Below, piece after piece: positions 45,042 through 58,000 of a stretch of DNA of 64,000 nt; within the stretch, counting starts at the first letter, position 1; every line of letters begins with the position of its first letter. Under the pieces are notes generated by a model. The model was not told the DNA's origin. It did no database searches and saw only the letters and a list, made by a program, of their open reading frames with translations. The translations under genes and the position numbers were made by a program. This stretch comes from Euptelea pleiosperma. Lineage: Eukaryota > Streptophyta > Magnoliopsida > Ranunculales > Eupteleaceae. Location: NCBI GenBank assembly GCA_035048495.1, contig CM068546.1, positions 36,040,674 to 36,104,673 on the forward strand, read 5' to 3'.

Positions 45042-45420
45042 AAACTTTGATGACAAAGCACAATATGAGGCACGTGGCACATTCTTAGAGAACTCTGACT
45101 GTATGGATGTTTTTCCAATCCCTAGGTGAATCTACAAACCAAAAATCAACTTGATTTGTGATTTCAAACCTTTGGATCTGTGTACCTCAAATAATGGTCA
45201 ATAATGCTCAAATTCCCACGGTTAAAATCAACCCATGAAAATAATCCCAATCCAATGCCTAGAAATCACTAATCGGGCTGATTTTTTGTTTGTAGGTCCA
45301 TCTAGGGATTGGCCAAACATCCATACTGTCAGGGTCCTTTAAGATTGAGCCACATGGCTCATATTGCGCGATGTCATCAGCCTCGATAACAGTGCCCCAT
45401 CATTAAACTTTTACTCGCAC
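45042..45420. mobile_element. Foldback MITE of the ATGGATGTTTGGCCAATC family (copy B)
   Basis: Mirrored AAAACTTTGATGAC..., CACGTGGCACATTCTTAGAG, CTGTATGGATGTTTTTCCAATC and AATC-GCTGATTT segments; centre near 45225. Same layout as 12011-12388. Confidence 0.82.
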
Positions 45421-46529
45421 TGATGGATGGACCAAAATACTGCAAAAATATACAACAATAACAAGTACGTTTTAACTTGAGTCAACCATTGTTTAACTAG
45501 GTCAAGGGGTATACCTAAAATTTGAAAATATAAGGAGTTATTACTATATACTTTGTATTCTCAGGGTGGTGTTGCAAAAATTTTCATAATATATTAATTA
45601 ATCTGTGATTATGGGTAAAGCATGTGCGTCACTCATCAATTGTCAAAGTGTAGGTAAAAATATGAATGTTCTATTTTTGCATGTTAAGACTTTTGGCCTT
45701 AAAAATAAACAATTATAAGTCTTCACCTACATGGGGCCCACTTACTTGTTTGGTTATTTTGTAAGTCTAAAACATGATTAGGTAAGGTAACCATTGCAAA
45801 TAAAAAATCAAAATCAAAATTTTAAAAACTTGACAAGACTTAAGTTGGCCAAGCACTTATCAGCATAATTCGAAGTTTCGGGCCCGATCCGGATCGGGGT
45901 CGGTGGCGACAGAGACAATCTGAAATGCGGTTGTCTCGCCTGAGCTGCACTGGTTCTTCTTCAACCCTCACGTCATCTCAAGCGAGACAATCCAAGACAA
46001 GCGATCTACCCTCCGATCTGGATCGGAGACGAGTGATCTACCCTCCACGTCAGTGAAGTAAGTCAATATCGTACTTCACTTATTTGTCACCGTTCGATCA
46101 GGATCAAGCCATCGGTTTACATGGAGAAAACCAAAAAAGCAAGGACAAGTTTGTCATTAGAATAGATCAAGGGAGCAATGGAGGTCGTTGAGGAAGGGGC
46201 CAAACCCCAAAATGTGAAACAAAGAGAGAATCAAATGGGGGGAGGGATCTCAAGTGGATATGTGTGTGTACGTGTCTAGTCTTCCACCCTTAATTTTACA
46301 GCCAAGGATTCTCGTACCAAAAAAAAAAAAAAATGCTGAAATTGTTCTCCATTGGTTTCCCATTTAATTCGTGACAGTCTTACGTTTTGTAAGTATTCTT
46401 GTTAAGGCATGAAATGGGCCCCACTTGGATTGGAATCTCAGCCACTCCCATTAAGTTATGATGATGATCTTAAGGGTTGAAAATATTTCGTGTCGTAAGA
46501 CCTTCTATGTTTAAAGTCTCCCCTTCCAC
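45421..46529. other. Intergenic, no gene seen
   Basis: Mostly AT-rich; 45880-46130 is GC-rich with repeated CGATCTACCCTCC and GGATCGG words. No recognisable product. Confidence 0.5.
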
Positions 46530-46762
46530 ATGGAACACTCTTTCGGGCCCACTGACCTTATGGATGTGTGGCCTACATCTTGGTGGACCCATACACCAAT
46601 AATCAGCTTGATTGATGATCACTAGCAGTTAGATTTTAAGACCCAAAAAAAGCTCAAAATCCAACGGCTAGAAATCTCCAATTAAGCATTTTTTTTTTTT
46701 TTGTGCAGGTCCACCAAGAGGTGAACGTGGACCAAACATTCATGGATCTGTATCTCACGTGA
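46530..46762. mobile_element. Foldback MITE, diverged relative of the ATGGATGTTTGGCC family
   Basis: CACATGGAACACTCTTTCGG and CTTATGGATGTGTGGCCTAC at the left are mirrored by AACGTGGACCAAACATTCATGG at the right; interior AATCAGCTTGATTGATGATC. About 230 bp. Confidence 0.65.
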
Positions 46763-47585
46763 TATTTTGATTACACATGGAATTAGAATATGTAAGCGCC
46801 ATTATAAGGACACGCGGCATACATGCAGAAGATCGAGACCTTATTTGATAGTTCCCACCTAGAAGATCTCCTTGATTGAAAAATACAGATGTAATTGGAT
46901 TAACAAAAAATGCATTTTTGTAAAGCATTCAAGAGATTGGAATGGATCAGATGCTATTAGTAATGCATGGGTCCTGATTCCATGCATGTGCACCACGTGT
47001 CTCCGATAATTGACTTATAGCTGTAAGTTTCCATCTATTGCCTTACACCCTAGATTTGCTCACTATAGTATATAGTATATAGTATATACTGACGCGGAAA
47101 CTGTCAACGTCCAATAGGAAAAGAAAGTTAAGAAACCTTCCCGTTCACAACATATATTTTGTTTTCTTTTTTGGATAAAGTCAATTGGAAACCAAGTCCA
47201 TGGCCATTTTGGGACTATCTCAAACGAAATATCAAGTCCTTCACTGACGTGGCCATGTGTTTGTGGGACCTATTTAGGGTTTTCCCACCCATTTGCACTG
47301 GTGCTTCCTAGCTGGTGACAGTGACATAGAGGGCCCCTCTGTCTATCAAGTGGATTTATTGGAGAAAATATGTCAAAAGGCTCAAATAGTGAAAAGGTCT
47401 ATGGAGAGGCCGTCCAAAACCCCTTATCTGGAAGACACCCACATTTTTGTGCCACATGGAAGGCTTAGGTGGCTTTTCCAAACCATCTATATGATAGAGT
47501 ATCCTTTGGATTTGCCAAGTGCACAGTTCCTGACCACGTCACTCTCATGTCCCTTTCATGTATTGCACTCTTATCCTGATTAAGC
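46763..47585. other. Intergenic, no gene seen
   Basis: A 96-codon frame (47293..47583) shows no domain. GTATATAGTATATAGTATATA at about 47066-47085 is a small 7-bp tandem repeat. Confidence 0.5.
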
Positions 47586-47757
47586 AGAGAAAATTTTTGA
47601 AGCGGCAGGATTTTTGAAGCATTGCGCCAATGCTCGCGCGCGGCATATACCCATGGTTACTTTTTAAAACCTAATCCTAAACTCAGGTATATGTGGCGCG
47701 TGATCAATGGGCGCATGATCACCGCTTAAAAAAACCTGCCGTTTCAAAAATTTCTCT
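47586..47757. mobile_element. Foldback MITE of the TTTTTGAAGCGGC family (copy 2)
   Basis: Left GAGAAAATTTTTGAAGCGGC, right complement of GAGAAATTTTTGAAACGGC; interior GCATATACCCATGGTTACTT as in copy 1. Confidence 0.82.
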
Positions 47758-47956
47758 CGATTAAGCATCTGATTTTATTTTGTTTTTCAATAGAAAAAAT
47801 ATAAAAACCAGGCTTTTTTGACACATGGCAGATGCCTATTGGGCTGAATGGATCACCCAGACTTCAATTCTGGACGGATCATATAGAGAGAGTACTGGCC
47901 CCAATCAAATATCATGGAAGATATTAAGAACCTATAAAAACAGTTTTTAATACTTG

Positions 47957-48347
47957 ATGGGTCGGGCTCGGTTGACAGATCTAAAATGACAGGGACACAA
48001 TATAAGCCAGGTGGCACACTGTTACAAGACTCTGACCGTATGGATGTTTTTCCTATCTCATGGTGGACCTAAAAACCAAAAATCAGCCTGATTAGTGATT
48101 TATAGGCTTTGGATTGGACTTATTTTCATGGGCTGATCTCAACTGTGGGAATTTGAGCAGTATTTGAGGTACAAAGATGCAACACTTATAAATCACTAAT
48201 CAGGCTGATTTTTTGTTTGTACATCCACCATGGGATAGGGCAAACATCCGTACGGTCAGAGTCCTGTAACAGTGTTCCACCTGGCTTATATTGTGTCCAT
48301 GTCATTTTACCTGTCATTTTAGATCTGTCAACGGAGCCCGACCCATA
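47957..48347. mobile_element. Foldback MITE of the ATGGATGTTTGGCC family with extra long ends (copy C)
   Basis: Terminal arms ATGGGTCGGGCTC-GTTGACAG then ATCTAAAATGACAGG, mirrored almost perfectly at the right end. Inside are the family's ATATAAGCCAGGTGG and TATGGATGTTTTTCC strings. Confidence 0.85.
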
Positions 48348-49177
48348 ATGTAATGGTTGGGAGTGGGATGATGGAATCATCTTATAATGGTGATAGCAGT
48401 TTTACGGTTATGGCTGGTGACAGCATGCACCGGCAATCACGCCCTTATAACAAGAATACCACCATGCTTGGTTCACATGATTTGACGGCCAGCAATTGAT
48501 AACCACTCGCTAAGGTTTTTCCCTGACCATTCAAACAACAAGATGCAATAGATTAGATTGTTTTCAGTCCTCTGATTGACATTAGAGACCTAATATATGA
48601 TGAATTTAGTGGTGTTAAATCTATATAACGTAACAGATCAGTTGTCTTATCACTTATCTTATCTGGCTTCATAAAGGTAAAGAGTGGTTGAGATCAAATC
48701 CATCTATCTATGTTGGACGGTCGGATCTCAGCTACTCACTCCCACTCATTTTTTCACGTTGGGCTATAATTTTCGTGAAAATATGGAACTTTATTATACA
48801 GGCTAGAATCTGGTGTAGGTCCACCAAATATGTGCCAAACATAAATGGGGTTGCCGGGCCTAAAAGCATGGCAGATGGCACCATTAGGATGATAATGTAG
48901 CATGTATTCAAACCATTATGCTGCTCTTTGAAATTTCTGTGGCATTTGGGGGTTTGTGTAGTGATCATTAGGACTTGTTTGAGAATCTCGATGACCATTG
49001 GTGGTTTGGACCTTGGGATCCCACTCAAGGACGATACTAAGTTGATGTATACTCGGTATATAGTATCTATCAGTTGGACTATTGGGATGGCCCACCAATG
49101 GCATAAACGGGACAGAGGAGTAAATCTTTAATGACCGACCACAATATGGGACACACGGCACATTCTTAAAGACCGTG
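48348..49177. other. Intergenic, no gene seen
   Basis: Spacer without domain-bearing frames. 49130-49175 has CCACAATATGGGACACACGG, a stub of the MITE family. Confidence 0.5.
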
Positions 49178-49495
49178 GTTTAAAAATGGCTATTATAACG
49201 AAAATAACGGCCGTTATAATAGATTCGAACCTCCCCCATTACATTATATACCATTTTAATGCTATAAAATAATGGCCGTTATTTTTCATTATAACGAAAA
49301 TAAAGACCATTATTTTTTTCAAAAAATGTCCGTTATTTTCGTCATTTTCAGTTATTTTCTGGTATAAATTTTATTGAAAATTTGAAATTCAATTTTTGAA
49401 TTTTAGTGCCGTTAGTTTCCATTTTTTGCCTATGTGCGTTACAATCTGTTATAACGGAAAAAACAGTAATGCCCCCAATCCGTTATACCATTTGA
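49178..49495. mobile_element. TAACGGCCGTTAT hAT-like MITE, degraded copy
   Basis: Starts near GTGGTTTAAAAATGGC and carries ATAACGGCCGTTATAATAG and AATAATGGCCGTTATT palindromes; the right end runs into a Helitron fragment. Confidence 0.7.
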
Positions 49496-49499
49496 GTGC

Positions 49500-49710
49500 C
49501 GAAGGCACCAAATTAATTTTTGCAAACGCTTTTGTCGGGGAGTACCGTGGGCACGGGCTATTTACTTAAGGGAGCTCAGTTGTCTCCCCTTATAGGCTTC
49601 AACAAAGAAGGGCCAGATCTTATTCACCAAATGGACGGTCGATCTCAACCACTCACACCTGTTTTGACAAATGCTTTTGTGGGAGAGTGCCATGGGCACA
49701 GGGCACCAAC
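49500..49710 (+). mobile_element. Short Helitron family fragment
   Basis: CAGTTGTCTCCCCTTATAGG, GATCTCAACCACTCACACC and GAGTGCCATGGGCACAGGGC, then ACTAAT; the 3' CTRR would be CTAA followed by T. A second hairpin-like GTACCGTGGGCACGGGC is at 49540, so two partial copies overlap. Confidence 0.6.
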
Positions 49711-50469
49711 TAATCCCTTACAATGGGCTACAGAATTCAAATCTTATTGTCTCAAGTCATTAGGATACCATTTAGAACCCTAAAGCAGGGATTTCACCCC
49801 AAAATGACAAGTATTCACAAAATGATTAGATCTTTTCAATCCAGAATGAGCGCTTTTCAAATCAACCTTCTGAAAAATCTTGATTAACAGTATTTCACAT
49901 AAGATAATAGCTTTTATTATCGAATAACTATGAAACTTGTCTTGTTGGAAATTTCACACCAAGACCTTTTCGATGATAATTTCTACTACTACACCAGAAG
50001 GTGCAAATGGTGCAAAAACGAAGCAAAAAAATGTGCGAAAAATGACGAACTAAAGCCATCATTAATTAACAACAAATTCAGTCCGTTGCTTCATGCGATC
50101 GACAGACTATGTTCGTCATTTTATTTGGAAAACTATTTAAGAAACCATAAACGACGGATTTGGACAATCATTTTTAGTGTGTTTACATAGATTGCCTCTT
50201 TTTATAGTCGGTTTACAAAAAAATATCGATTTCGGTAGTAACTTTTTGTGCTCACCGAAGACGGCCCATTTTTTTTATACTTTTTTCCAAATTTATTTAT
50301 TTATTATTTATGATTTTCTTGGTTGGAAATACATCATAATTTAGACTTTTTGTCATGAATAAGTATGTTTTAAATGCTTTTGAGCAAAAATATTGATTTT
50401 TTGGAAGTACATTGTATTTTTAGTGAATACATTTATAGCAAAACCCCATTTGTGTTATCCCTGTAATAT
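49711..50469. other. Intergenic, no gene seen
   Basis: AT-rich; an 86-codon frame (49930..50190) is without any recognisable domain. Confidence 0.5.
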
Positions 50470-50748
50470 TTTAAAAAGAGACGGGATATTGGCACCTGCG
50501 TTTTCGCTCAGGAAACCCAAAAAATCCCCCTCCCTCCTTTTTTACTCATCACACCCATAAAAAAAAAAACTGAAAAAAAAAACAGAGGAGAAGAAGAAGA
50601 AGGGGAGGAGGAGGACGAGGGCGCTGCTGCTACTTCAGGTACGTCTCTCCTTCTCTCTCTCTCTCTCGATGCAGCCCAGAATAGAGAGAGAGAGAGAGAC
50701 GTACCTTCGGTGGTGGTAGTGGCGGCGGCATCGTCCTCCTCCTCTTCT

Positions 50749-50780
<32 letters not shown>

Positions 50781-50988
50781 TCCTCTTCTTCTTCTTCTTC
50801 TTCTTCTCTACCTCCGGTGGTGGTAGCAGCGTCGGCGTCCTCCTCCTCTTCTTCTTCTTCTCCTCCTCCTCTGCTTTTCCTCTTCTTCTCTGTCTTTTTT
50901 TTTTGTTTTTTGGTGGGTGGGTGGGTGTGATGAGTGATGGGTTTACTGAGCGAAAACGTGGATGCCAATATCCCGTCCCTTTAAAAAT
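50470..50988. mobile_element. Foldback element carrying long (CTT)n/(CTC)n tracts
   Basis: Ends mirror each other: left GACGGGATATTGGCACCTGC then TTTTCGCTCAGGAAACCCA, right the complement (TGGGTTTACTGAGCGAAAAC...GCCAATATCCCGTC), plus TTTAAA-rich outer edges. The interior is almost wholly purine/pyrimidine triplet repeats (50585-50630, 50735-50905) and two opposed CT/GA runs (50653, 50683). Open frames of Glu/Lys/Arg repeats here are not genes. Confidence 0.75.
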
Positions 50989-52024
50989 TATATGCATGAT
51001 TTTTTCTTGGATTCATTATGGAGTAACATGTTTGAGCACAAGTCAAGGATTTCGAGTCCAACTTTAAGGCCAACCAGCCCACCAAGCCTAGGTCACAGTC
51101 TACATAAAAATCTACCATAACCAAAAGCCTGGCTACTTTGGATGAAGCCCACCCTCGAGGCCTCTCTACCAAAAAAATAAAATCAGCTCCAAGGCCAAGA
51201 ACACGAGCTCTCCTATAAAAGAAGGCGCTAAGGAAGTCATAAGGGGACGAAGGAGAGGTCGAAACAGAATACGACTAAGTATCAAAATCAAAATGACCGT
51301 CCATCCGAGGAAGAGAAAATGCAACTCTTCCCTCAAAACATACAAATTATATGTTGTTTGGTTAAATGCGCTTTTTCAAACACCAGCAACAACTGTTTAT
51401 CTCTTATATAGGTTAGAGTCGGACTTATTCTCTTTAGGCCCAATTCACGGGGGTTAGATGGTTCCACTGGTTCAGATAACGGTTTCGGAACCCAAGACAC
51501 CATATCATATAAACAATAGCAATCGATTTGTACGAAATCTTTAAAAAAAAAAAAAAAAAATTCCCTCAATTCATGTCTTAGAGTTAACACAATTTATACA
51601 CCACCACCCAAAAAAAGAAAAAAAAAACAGATGAAAAACTCATGGCTCACCCCAGACTACCTTAAGCATAACTCACTCATCTCAAGGTCTACATCTTTTT
51701 ATCTACAAAGCAATAGACTCAATGAGTTCAGAGCTAAACTCATTTGGCATTTCAAGTCCAATATCCTAGCAAAAAGAATGCATGACAGACAATGGAGCGG
51801 CAAACACTTCTATTCTTTTTTCCTTTCAATTGTTTTTTGTCTTCTTTATAAGAAAGAACACAGGTAAAGAATTTGCAAAATAAACCAACACATATAAACA
51901 AATCGAAATTAAACAGGTGGGACACCACACCTCTTGAGATCACCACCATACAAATACGAGCAACTGGAATTATTGCCGCGTCGGACTATATCTGAATACC
52001 TCTTTCCACCCTCTAGCAATGTTC
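50989..52024. other. Intergenic 3' of the kinesin gene
   Basis: AT-rich with poly-A/T runs (51541, 51612); no gene seen. It probably includes the kinesin 3'-UTR near 52000. Confidence 0.5.
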
Positions 52025-55000
52025 TTACTTCCCATTTCCAGTTTTCCGCTTCCCATCAACAGAAACTGGCTGCCTCCCATTTCGGTGCAGAGGTGGACCA
52101 ACCCCATTCAATAGTTTCCGTGATGGTGATGGACCAAGTGTAGGAATTGAACTCCTATGTACAGAACTGTTAAAAACATTTCAATTGATGAGTTAAAGAG
52201 AACTGAAAATTAGCAAGTAAATAAGGTTAGTGGAGTCATATCAACGTGAACGGATTAATGACCAAAACGATTAGTCTAATTTTTGTGCACATAAATTACC
52301 TTAGATCTGGGCTCCTTGCCAGCTTCGGATGAGGTTTCTTGATCTTTAACCCGATCCCATTGGGCATACTGGTAGCTTTGGGAAGATTGAATTGCCAAAG
52401 CAAGTCTGGTTCGGAAGAATCACTAGTTGCAGCCTCAAGCTCATCCGAATCATCAGTAGTAGCCAAATCAAACCGGCTTCTCTGTATATCATAGTCGTGA
52501 CTCTCCGTTTTGCTTGCTGTGAGTTTGTTATAAGTTTGTTCCGGGTATACTTTTGAATCCGGGAGATATCTCTGGTAAAAGAGCTCAGGCAACTGCCTGT
52601 TGTCTCCTTCCCAATGTCCCAGGGGGTTTCCATCTCCATTTGCAAAGTCTTGCTTGTTCACCATGACCTTATCGACCCAATCTCCTGATCCTGTCTCTTT
52701 CTCATCCTCCTTCTGAAAATTTAATCCAAGACTGTTTACTGGGGGCCAAGGAGGTGAGTTCGTTAATAGCTCTTGGAGATCAAAGCTTGGCCTCTTTGGC
52801 CTCAATGCAGAGTTGTTCCAAACCTACAAAACCAGAACATTAAACTTTGAGCTATAACAAAGCATCCACATCTCCTACTCAGGATTTAACAGAAGAATGA
52901 TGTTTTCTGCACATGTATGGATGCTTAAATGTAGAAAATTTCAATTGCATGTATGGATGCTTAAATGTGCAGACATTTAACTTGTGTTTGTCTTGTCCAG
53001 ATGAAAAGGTATGGTTACCTCTATGTTTCCTACATCTTCCATTGGTTGCCTGCTGTTGTTGTGACCACCCGTTATGTCTCCTCCAACTTTTATGTTAGAA
53101 TGCAAAGGTGATGACCCCCCAGCCTTCATTCTGTGTCTTTCAGGGCTGCTGGATATGGAACGCTGGAGGTGCCCTGGTCCTGCCTCTTTCCTTGCTAATG
53201 CTGCCTTAAGACTAGCAATCTGAATAAGAATTCAAAGAGAACAGAACTCTCAGTTATGAGAGCATGAAAATAAGAGAAAAGAGATGTCAGTAATATGATA
53301 ACGCAAAAGAGGGAAAAGACAGTGCATTAAAACCTGTTCTTTGAGCTCTTTAACATCTCCACTTTCTTTGTTTAGTCGGGCAGCACCAAGCTCAACGGTG
53401 GCAACCCGCTCGGCAAACTTGAGTGTACTAATTGTTTCTCCAACAGCATCCATTTCAGGGCTTATGTGTACAAACATCAATGTCTTGGCTTGCCCACCTA
53501 AAATAGAATTAAGTCCGGGAAACAGAATTAAAATGGAAAAAAGAAGAATATGTTTCTTGTGTACCCAAGAAAATAAAGGACGTTAGTTTAATCTTACCTA
53601 GGGAATCTTGGAGCAGTTGGGTGAGTTTACTGTTCCTGTAGGGGACATGTGAATTCTTTTGGGCAAGGGAAGCGATAACATCGCCTAAAGCGGAAAGTGA
53701 TTTGTTGATATGTTGCGCCTCCTTCAGTCTATCTCCTGTCACCTCAGATTTGTCAACTCTCTCACTTCCTGCCAGGTCAACCAAATGCATGCAACCTCGA
53801 AGAATAATTCCAGATGTCAAGTCTCTTCCTTGAACATGAACAGTCAGGCAACTGCAAATAAATTTCTAATAAAAGTTAGCACTACCTTTAAGAAAATTGC
53901 TCCAAAGGTAGACCTAGAAGATTATAGTCCTACCTGTGAGAGCGACTACTACGGTCATTGAGGGCCGTTGCACCCACTGCACGGTTCCTTTGTCCAATAT
54001 TCATCAGTTCAATCACATCAGATGTTGATGCAACGGGTACAAGGTTTGCATCTGGTACATTGAGTCCCTTCTGGGAACTGTTGCGAATTTCTAATGTGTC
54101 TATAGGTTAAGGAAACTCTGAATATGAGTGATATGGAAGAAAATATAAAGACATAAAGAAACAAAATAATGCCGTAAAGGATATCTTTTGTTGAGACCAT
54201 CAGTGACAAGCAGATCCCGAACTTGCTCATTATAAATCTCGATCATCTGGACAGAAACATCATAACAAAAAGTGTCCTTTCTTTGTTCTGACAGAAGAAA
54301 TAAGTCGCTCAACGCCCGGTAATTTACACCTTTGCTTTGTTCCGTGAGCTCTCTAGGTCCAGACTGTATACATGAACCACATGAATCACCAACAATTATT
54401 TTACACTCCATCAAACAGCCATGGTGATTGAAATTCTTAATAGTGTAATTCGTTAATGCTAATAGATAATTGAATACTCGGTTCAAGCAACCCAAGTATC
54501 CAATTATTGAAAAAATTAACATCATCAACATTGCTGGGATAATTGTTACAACATCTTACCATAGTGTGAGTTTTTCCGGATCCCGTTTGGCCATATGCAA
54601 ATATACAAACATTATAACCATCGAGAACGGATCGGATCAGTGGCCGGGTATCTGCAAATACCTCCTCTGCAATAGAAAATCAAATGATTGGTACTTAAAA
54701 GCATTGCTAATAAGTAGAGAAAACTAGAAAAAACCTAGATGGTTCACATTAGCAACCTTGGGATGCAGATGGACCAAACACTTTGTTGAAGCTGAATGAT
54801 CTGCGTCCTTCTTTTCCATTCTTTGAAGCTGTCATAATCGAAATATTTCCTTCTTCTATGAGATCCACAGTGCTCAATCGGTTTGGTTGCCCAGGTAAGA
54901 AGGGTCTTACTCGGCAGTAGACCCTAATACTTCCTGATTGGATAACAAAAAAATTGATAATTTCTTTATGAGGAACTTCATTAGATTATTATAAGCAGGT

Positions 55001-58000
55001 TTTGATGGTTGGGGAACTTGAAATGTTACCTTTAAGGTCTTGCACTTGATTGTATAGCTTACGATTCTCCTCAAGAACTCTATGGTATCCAGAAGCAGCA
55101 TGAGCTAGACCATTCATGTGCTTACCTGTTAAGGAAGAGATAATCTGAGGTTTAGAGAAAAGCTCTGGATGTCAAGAAGCTAAAACAGAATAACTAGACA
55201 TTTTTTGAACTCTTACCCAGGTAGCTGAACTCCTCGTGGTACTTCATTTGCATAAACTGCATACCCGCTTTTGTAGTACGAAGAGTATTTCTCAGTTCCT
55301 AAAGAAATTTAGAATTATCAACACCAATTCACTCATATAACAAACAAGCTAGAGAATTCTATTAATTCTAAGGGAAGAACGTCACTGCAAAGTAATACCT
55401 GAATATTTCTTTGTTGTTGGTCGAAGAGCTCTTGCTGCTTCAAAAGCTGGCTTTTTGATTCCTCGTCATGGATAGAGTTTCCATGGAAGTATTCTTCTTT
55501 CTTTGTCAGTGTTGCATTTTTTTCTTCCATCTTCATCTTCATATTAAAAAAAAAAAGATGTTACGAAATTGTACTTCCATGGCACAATTTACAGACTTCA
55601 TAGGGTTGTATTCTGAAAACGATTCAATTTTCTGTAGATCCATTTCTTGCATTTTAGCCTTCAACAACATGTTCAAATAAAGATAAAAATGTACCTTCAC
55701 TTCTCCAGAAGCAGTTTTTTGAAGGGATTTGTTGCCGTCAGATACAGCCAGATCCTTTAGAGCTGTTTGCATCTGTTGAATAATGAAATAGTAAGCTTAA
55801 GATGGGGGGAAACCTCACTAGGAAAACTCAGAAACCCATTCCCTTTAATGGTTACTCTGCATTAAGACCATCAATTCTAAAATTTTTATGTTGGATTAAC
55901 ATGAACAGATAGTTCTGTTTCTTCTTCCATGATTAACATATTTCAACAGTTAGCAATAAGCATTTCTTTTATTCAGCAAAACAAATTGCTATAAACTGGC
56001 AGTACCAATACTGATAAAATGAAGCTTACCAATTCGTTGTGGGTTGCAACGCGGCGCTCAAACTCCTCCATAATTTTACTCAGCATGGATTCCACCAGCT
56101 GTTGGGAGCAGGACAGTAATATGTTTCTCTTAAGAATCAATAATAATAAATATAGTAGTAAAGATTGGGGGATGCTCAAATCAGGACAGATGGACGAGAA
56201 GATGCGATCCTTCTCTACCGGTGCCATGCACATGGGACATATGCAGCCCAGTTGTGCACTACCATTTCATGGTCCCACGGAGCCGAAGGAGATCCACTTG
56301 TCCAAAAGTTGACCAATATGTTGATACATACCATCTGCACTATAGACATTAGTCTCAACTGTACAGTATATTGTTCTGCCTATCCAAAGGATTACAATAG
56401 GTCAGATGGCTAGGATCATTCAACGTGGTTGATTATTGGCCTCGGATATCTCCTAGGTCGGGACTCATCGAATTTGATCTAGACTCCCCAGCATTTGTGC
56501 CAAGTTACCACAAAGGTATGTATGCAGTCCAGTCCAACCTCCATCCTTCTATCCTGACTTGGCTATACCTAAGTTATTTAACTCACTGCATCATTGACAA
56601 AAACACTTACTATTGGAACTTCTTCAGGCTTCTTGTCTGACAGAACCGCACGGACAAGTGTGTTCAAAGAATGAGTACTCTGCATATTAGAATTTGAAGA
56701 ATTTTCTATATTCAGTTAAATCATTCAGATACGACAAAGAAGAGTTATTATGTACTTAGAAATAGTAAAGCCAACCAACCATTTCAGTGGGATCATGGGC
56801 AAGATCACCGTTTAAGCTCTGTTCGGCATCCAGAGATTTCTCATTTGTGGACAGGTTCCTTGACAAGGAATTCATGAAAGGTTCTGAGTTTTTCCGCATA
56901 AAATATTTTCCGGCGTTGCTGGGTTTCAAATTCCCACCAAATTTCCACAAGCCATGTCCACCTGTCAGTTTCCAGTCACTATAGGATTTAAGTGCCAGAA
57001 CGCAGTTCACAATCCTTGCAGATTTCCCTCCCTGAAAATTTAAGAGAAGAGAAAATGTTAAACAAAGTGACCTCTCTTTCATAATTCTATGCATTTCAAA
57101 ATCATATTGATCTATCTCAGCAACAACTACGACCGTCCTCCAAATTATTGAGAAGCATTAAGAATCTATTTTTTGCAAAAGTTGAGGTTATTTATATTTT
57201 CCTTAAAAAAATCACATAATTTCTTCTCTGATTTCCCTTGAATTGCAAACCCACCTGTTCCAGATCAGATGCTTCGAAGGTGGGAAGCCCCATCTCCTGC
57301 ACTGCTACAAGGAAGTTTCTCACATTTTCAAAGTACTGATATGCTGATAAAGCTGCTCCATCAGGGATAAGAACTGAATCACTTGGACTGTCCACCACCT
57401 GAAAATAATTAAGATAAAAAACATAAAAAAAAAAAAACCACACAAAAGGTCAAAATGGTGACCAGAGATATTTTCATCGTCAATCCCCCACCTTTGGCAC
57501 AGCACCAGGTTGAACCTTGTTGAGAACATTGCAAAGGATCAATCCACTTCTCAAACCAAGCCTAAATTCCTCCTCAGAAGGCTCGGCCGGCAAATCTTTA
57601 GCTCCAACAACTCCAACCGTCTTTCTAAGCCACCCGGCCCCCTCATACCTTCTCAAAGCTGCAAAACAATGCATTTGGTTCCTCTTAGCTTTGTCAATTT
57701 GAGTTAAGAGAAGTTCTGCACTTTGGATTCAATCTTTCCCACCGTATGTTTTAATTTATATAAAAATTTGAAGGAAAAAAAAGTTCGAATTTGTTTGTAA
57801 AAAAAGTTCGAATTTGTTTAAAAAAAAAAAAAAAAAAAAGAGATTAAGAGAATCTGAGAAAAAACCAAATCTGTCCAAAAACAAGGCAATGTCAATTTAA
57901 AAAACATTAACCCAACAAACAGATTGCTCTGTTTTTCCGCAAATAAATATATTTATTTAAAAAAAAAAATGTTTGGGATTGTCCATTTAGAAAGGCAGTG

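Noticed and set aside
49988..50460. Possible CACTA-type MITE (CTACACCAGAAGG near 49988)
   Set aside because: No matching inverted end or 3-bp target duplication could be found.
50630..50997. Glu/Lys/Arg-rich open frames of 112 and 120 codons
   Set aside because: Pure translation of GAA/GAG triplet repeats in two overlapping frames inside a foldback element.
54096..54184. Reading the kinesin exon 13 straight through into the following bases as coding
   Set aside because: Read-through gives [18 protein letters not shown], which is not motor-like, and skips the conserved [10 protein letters not shown]; the AT-AC splice restores it.
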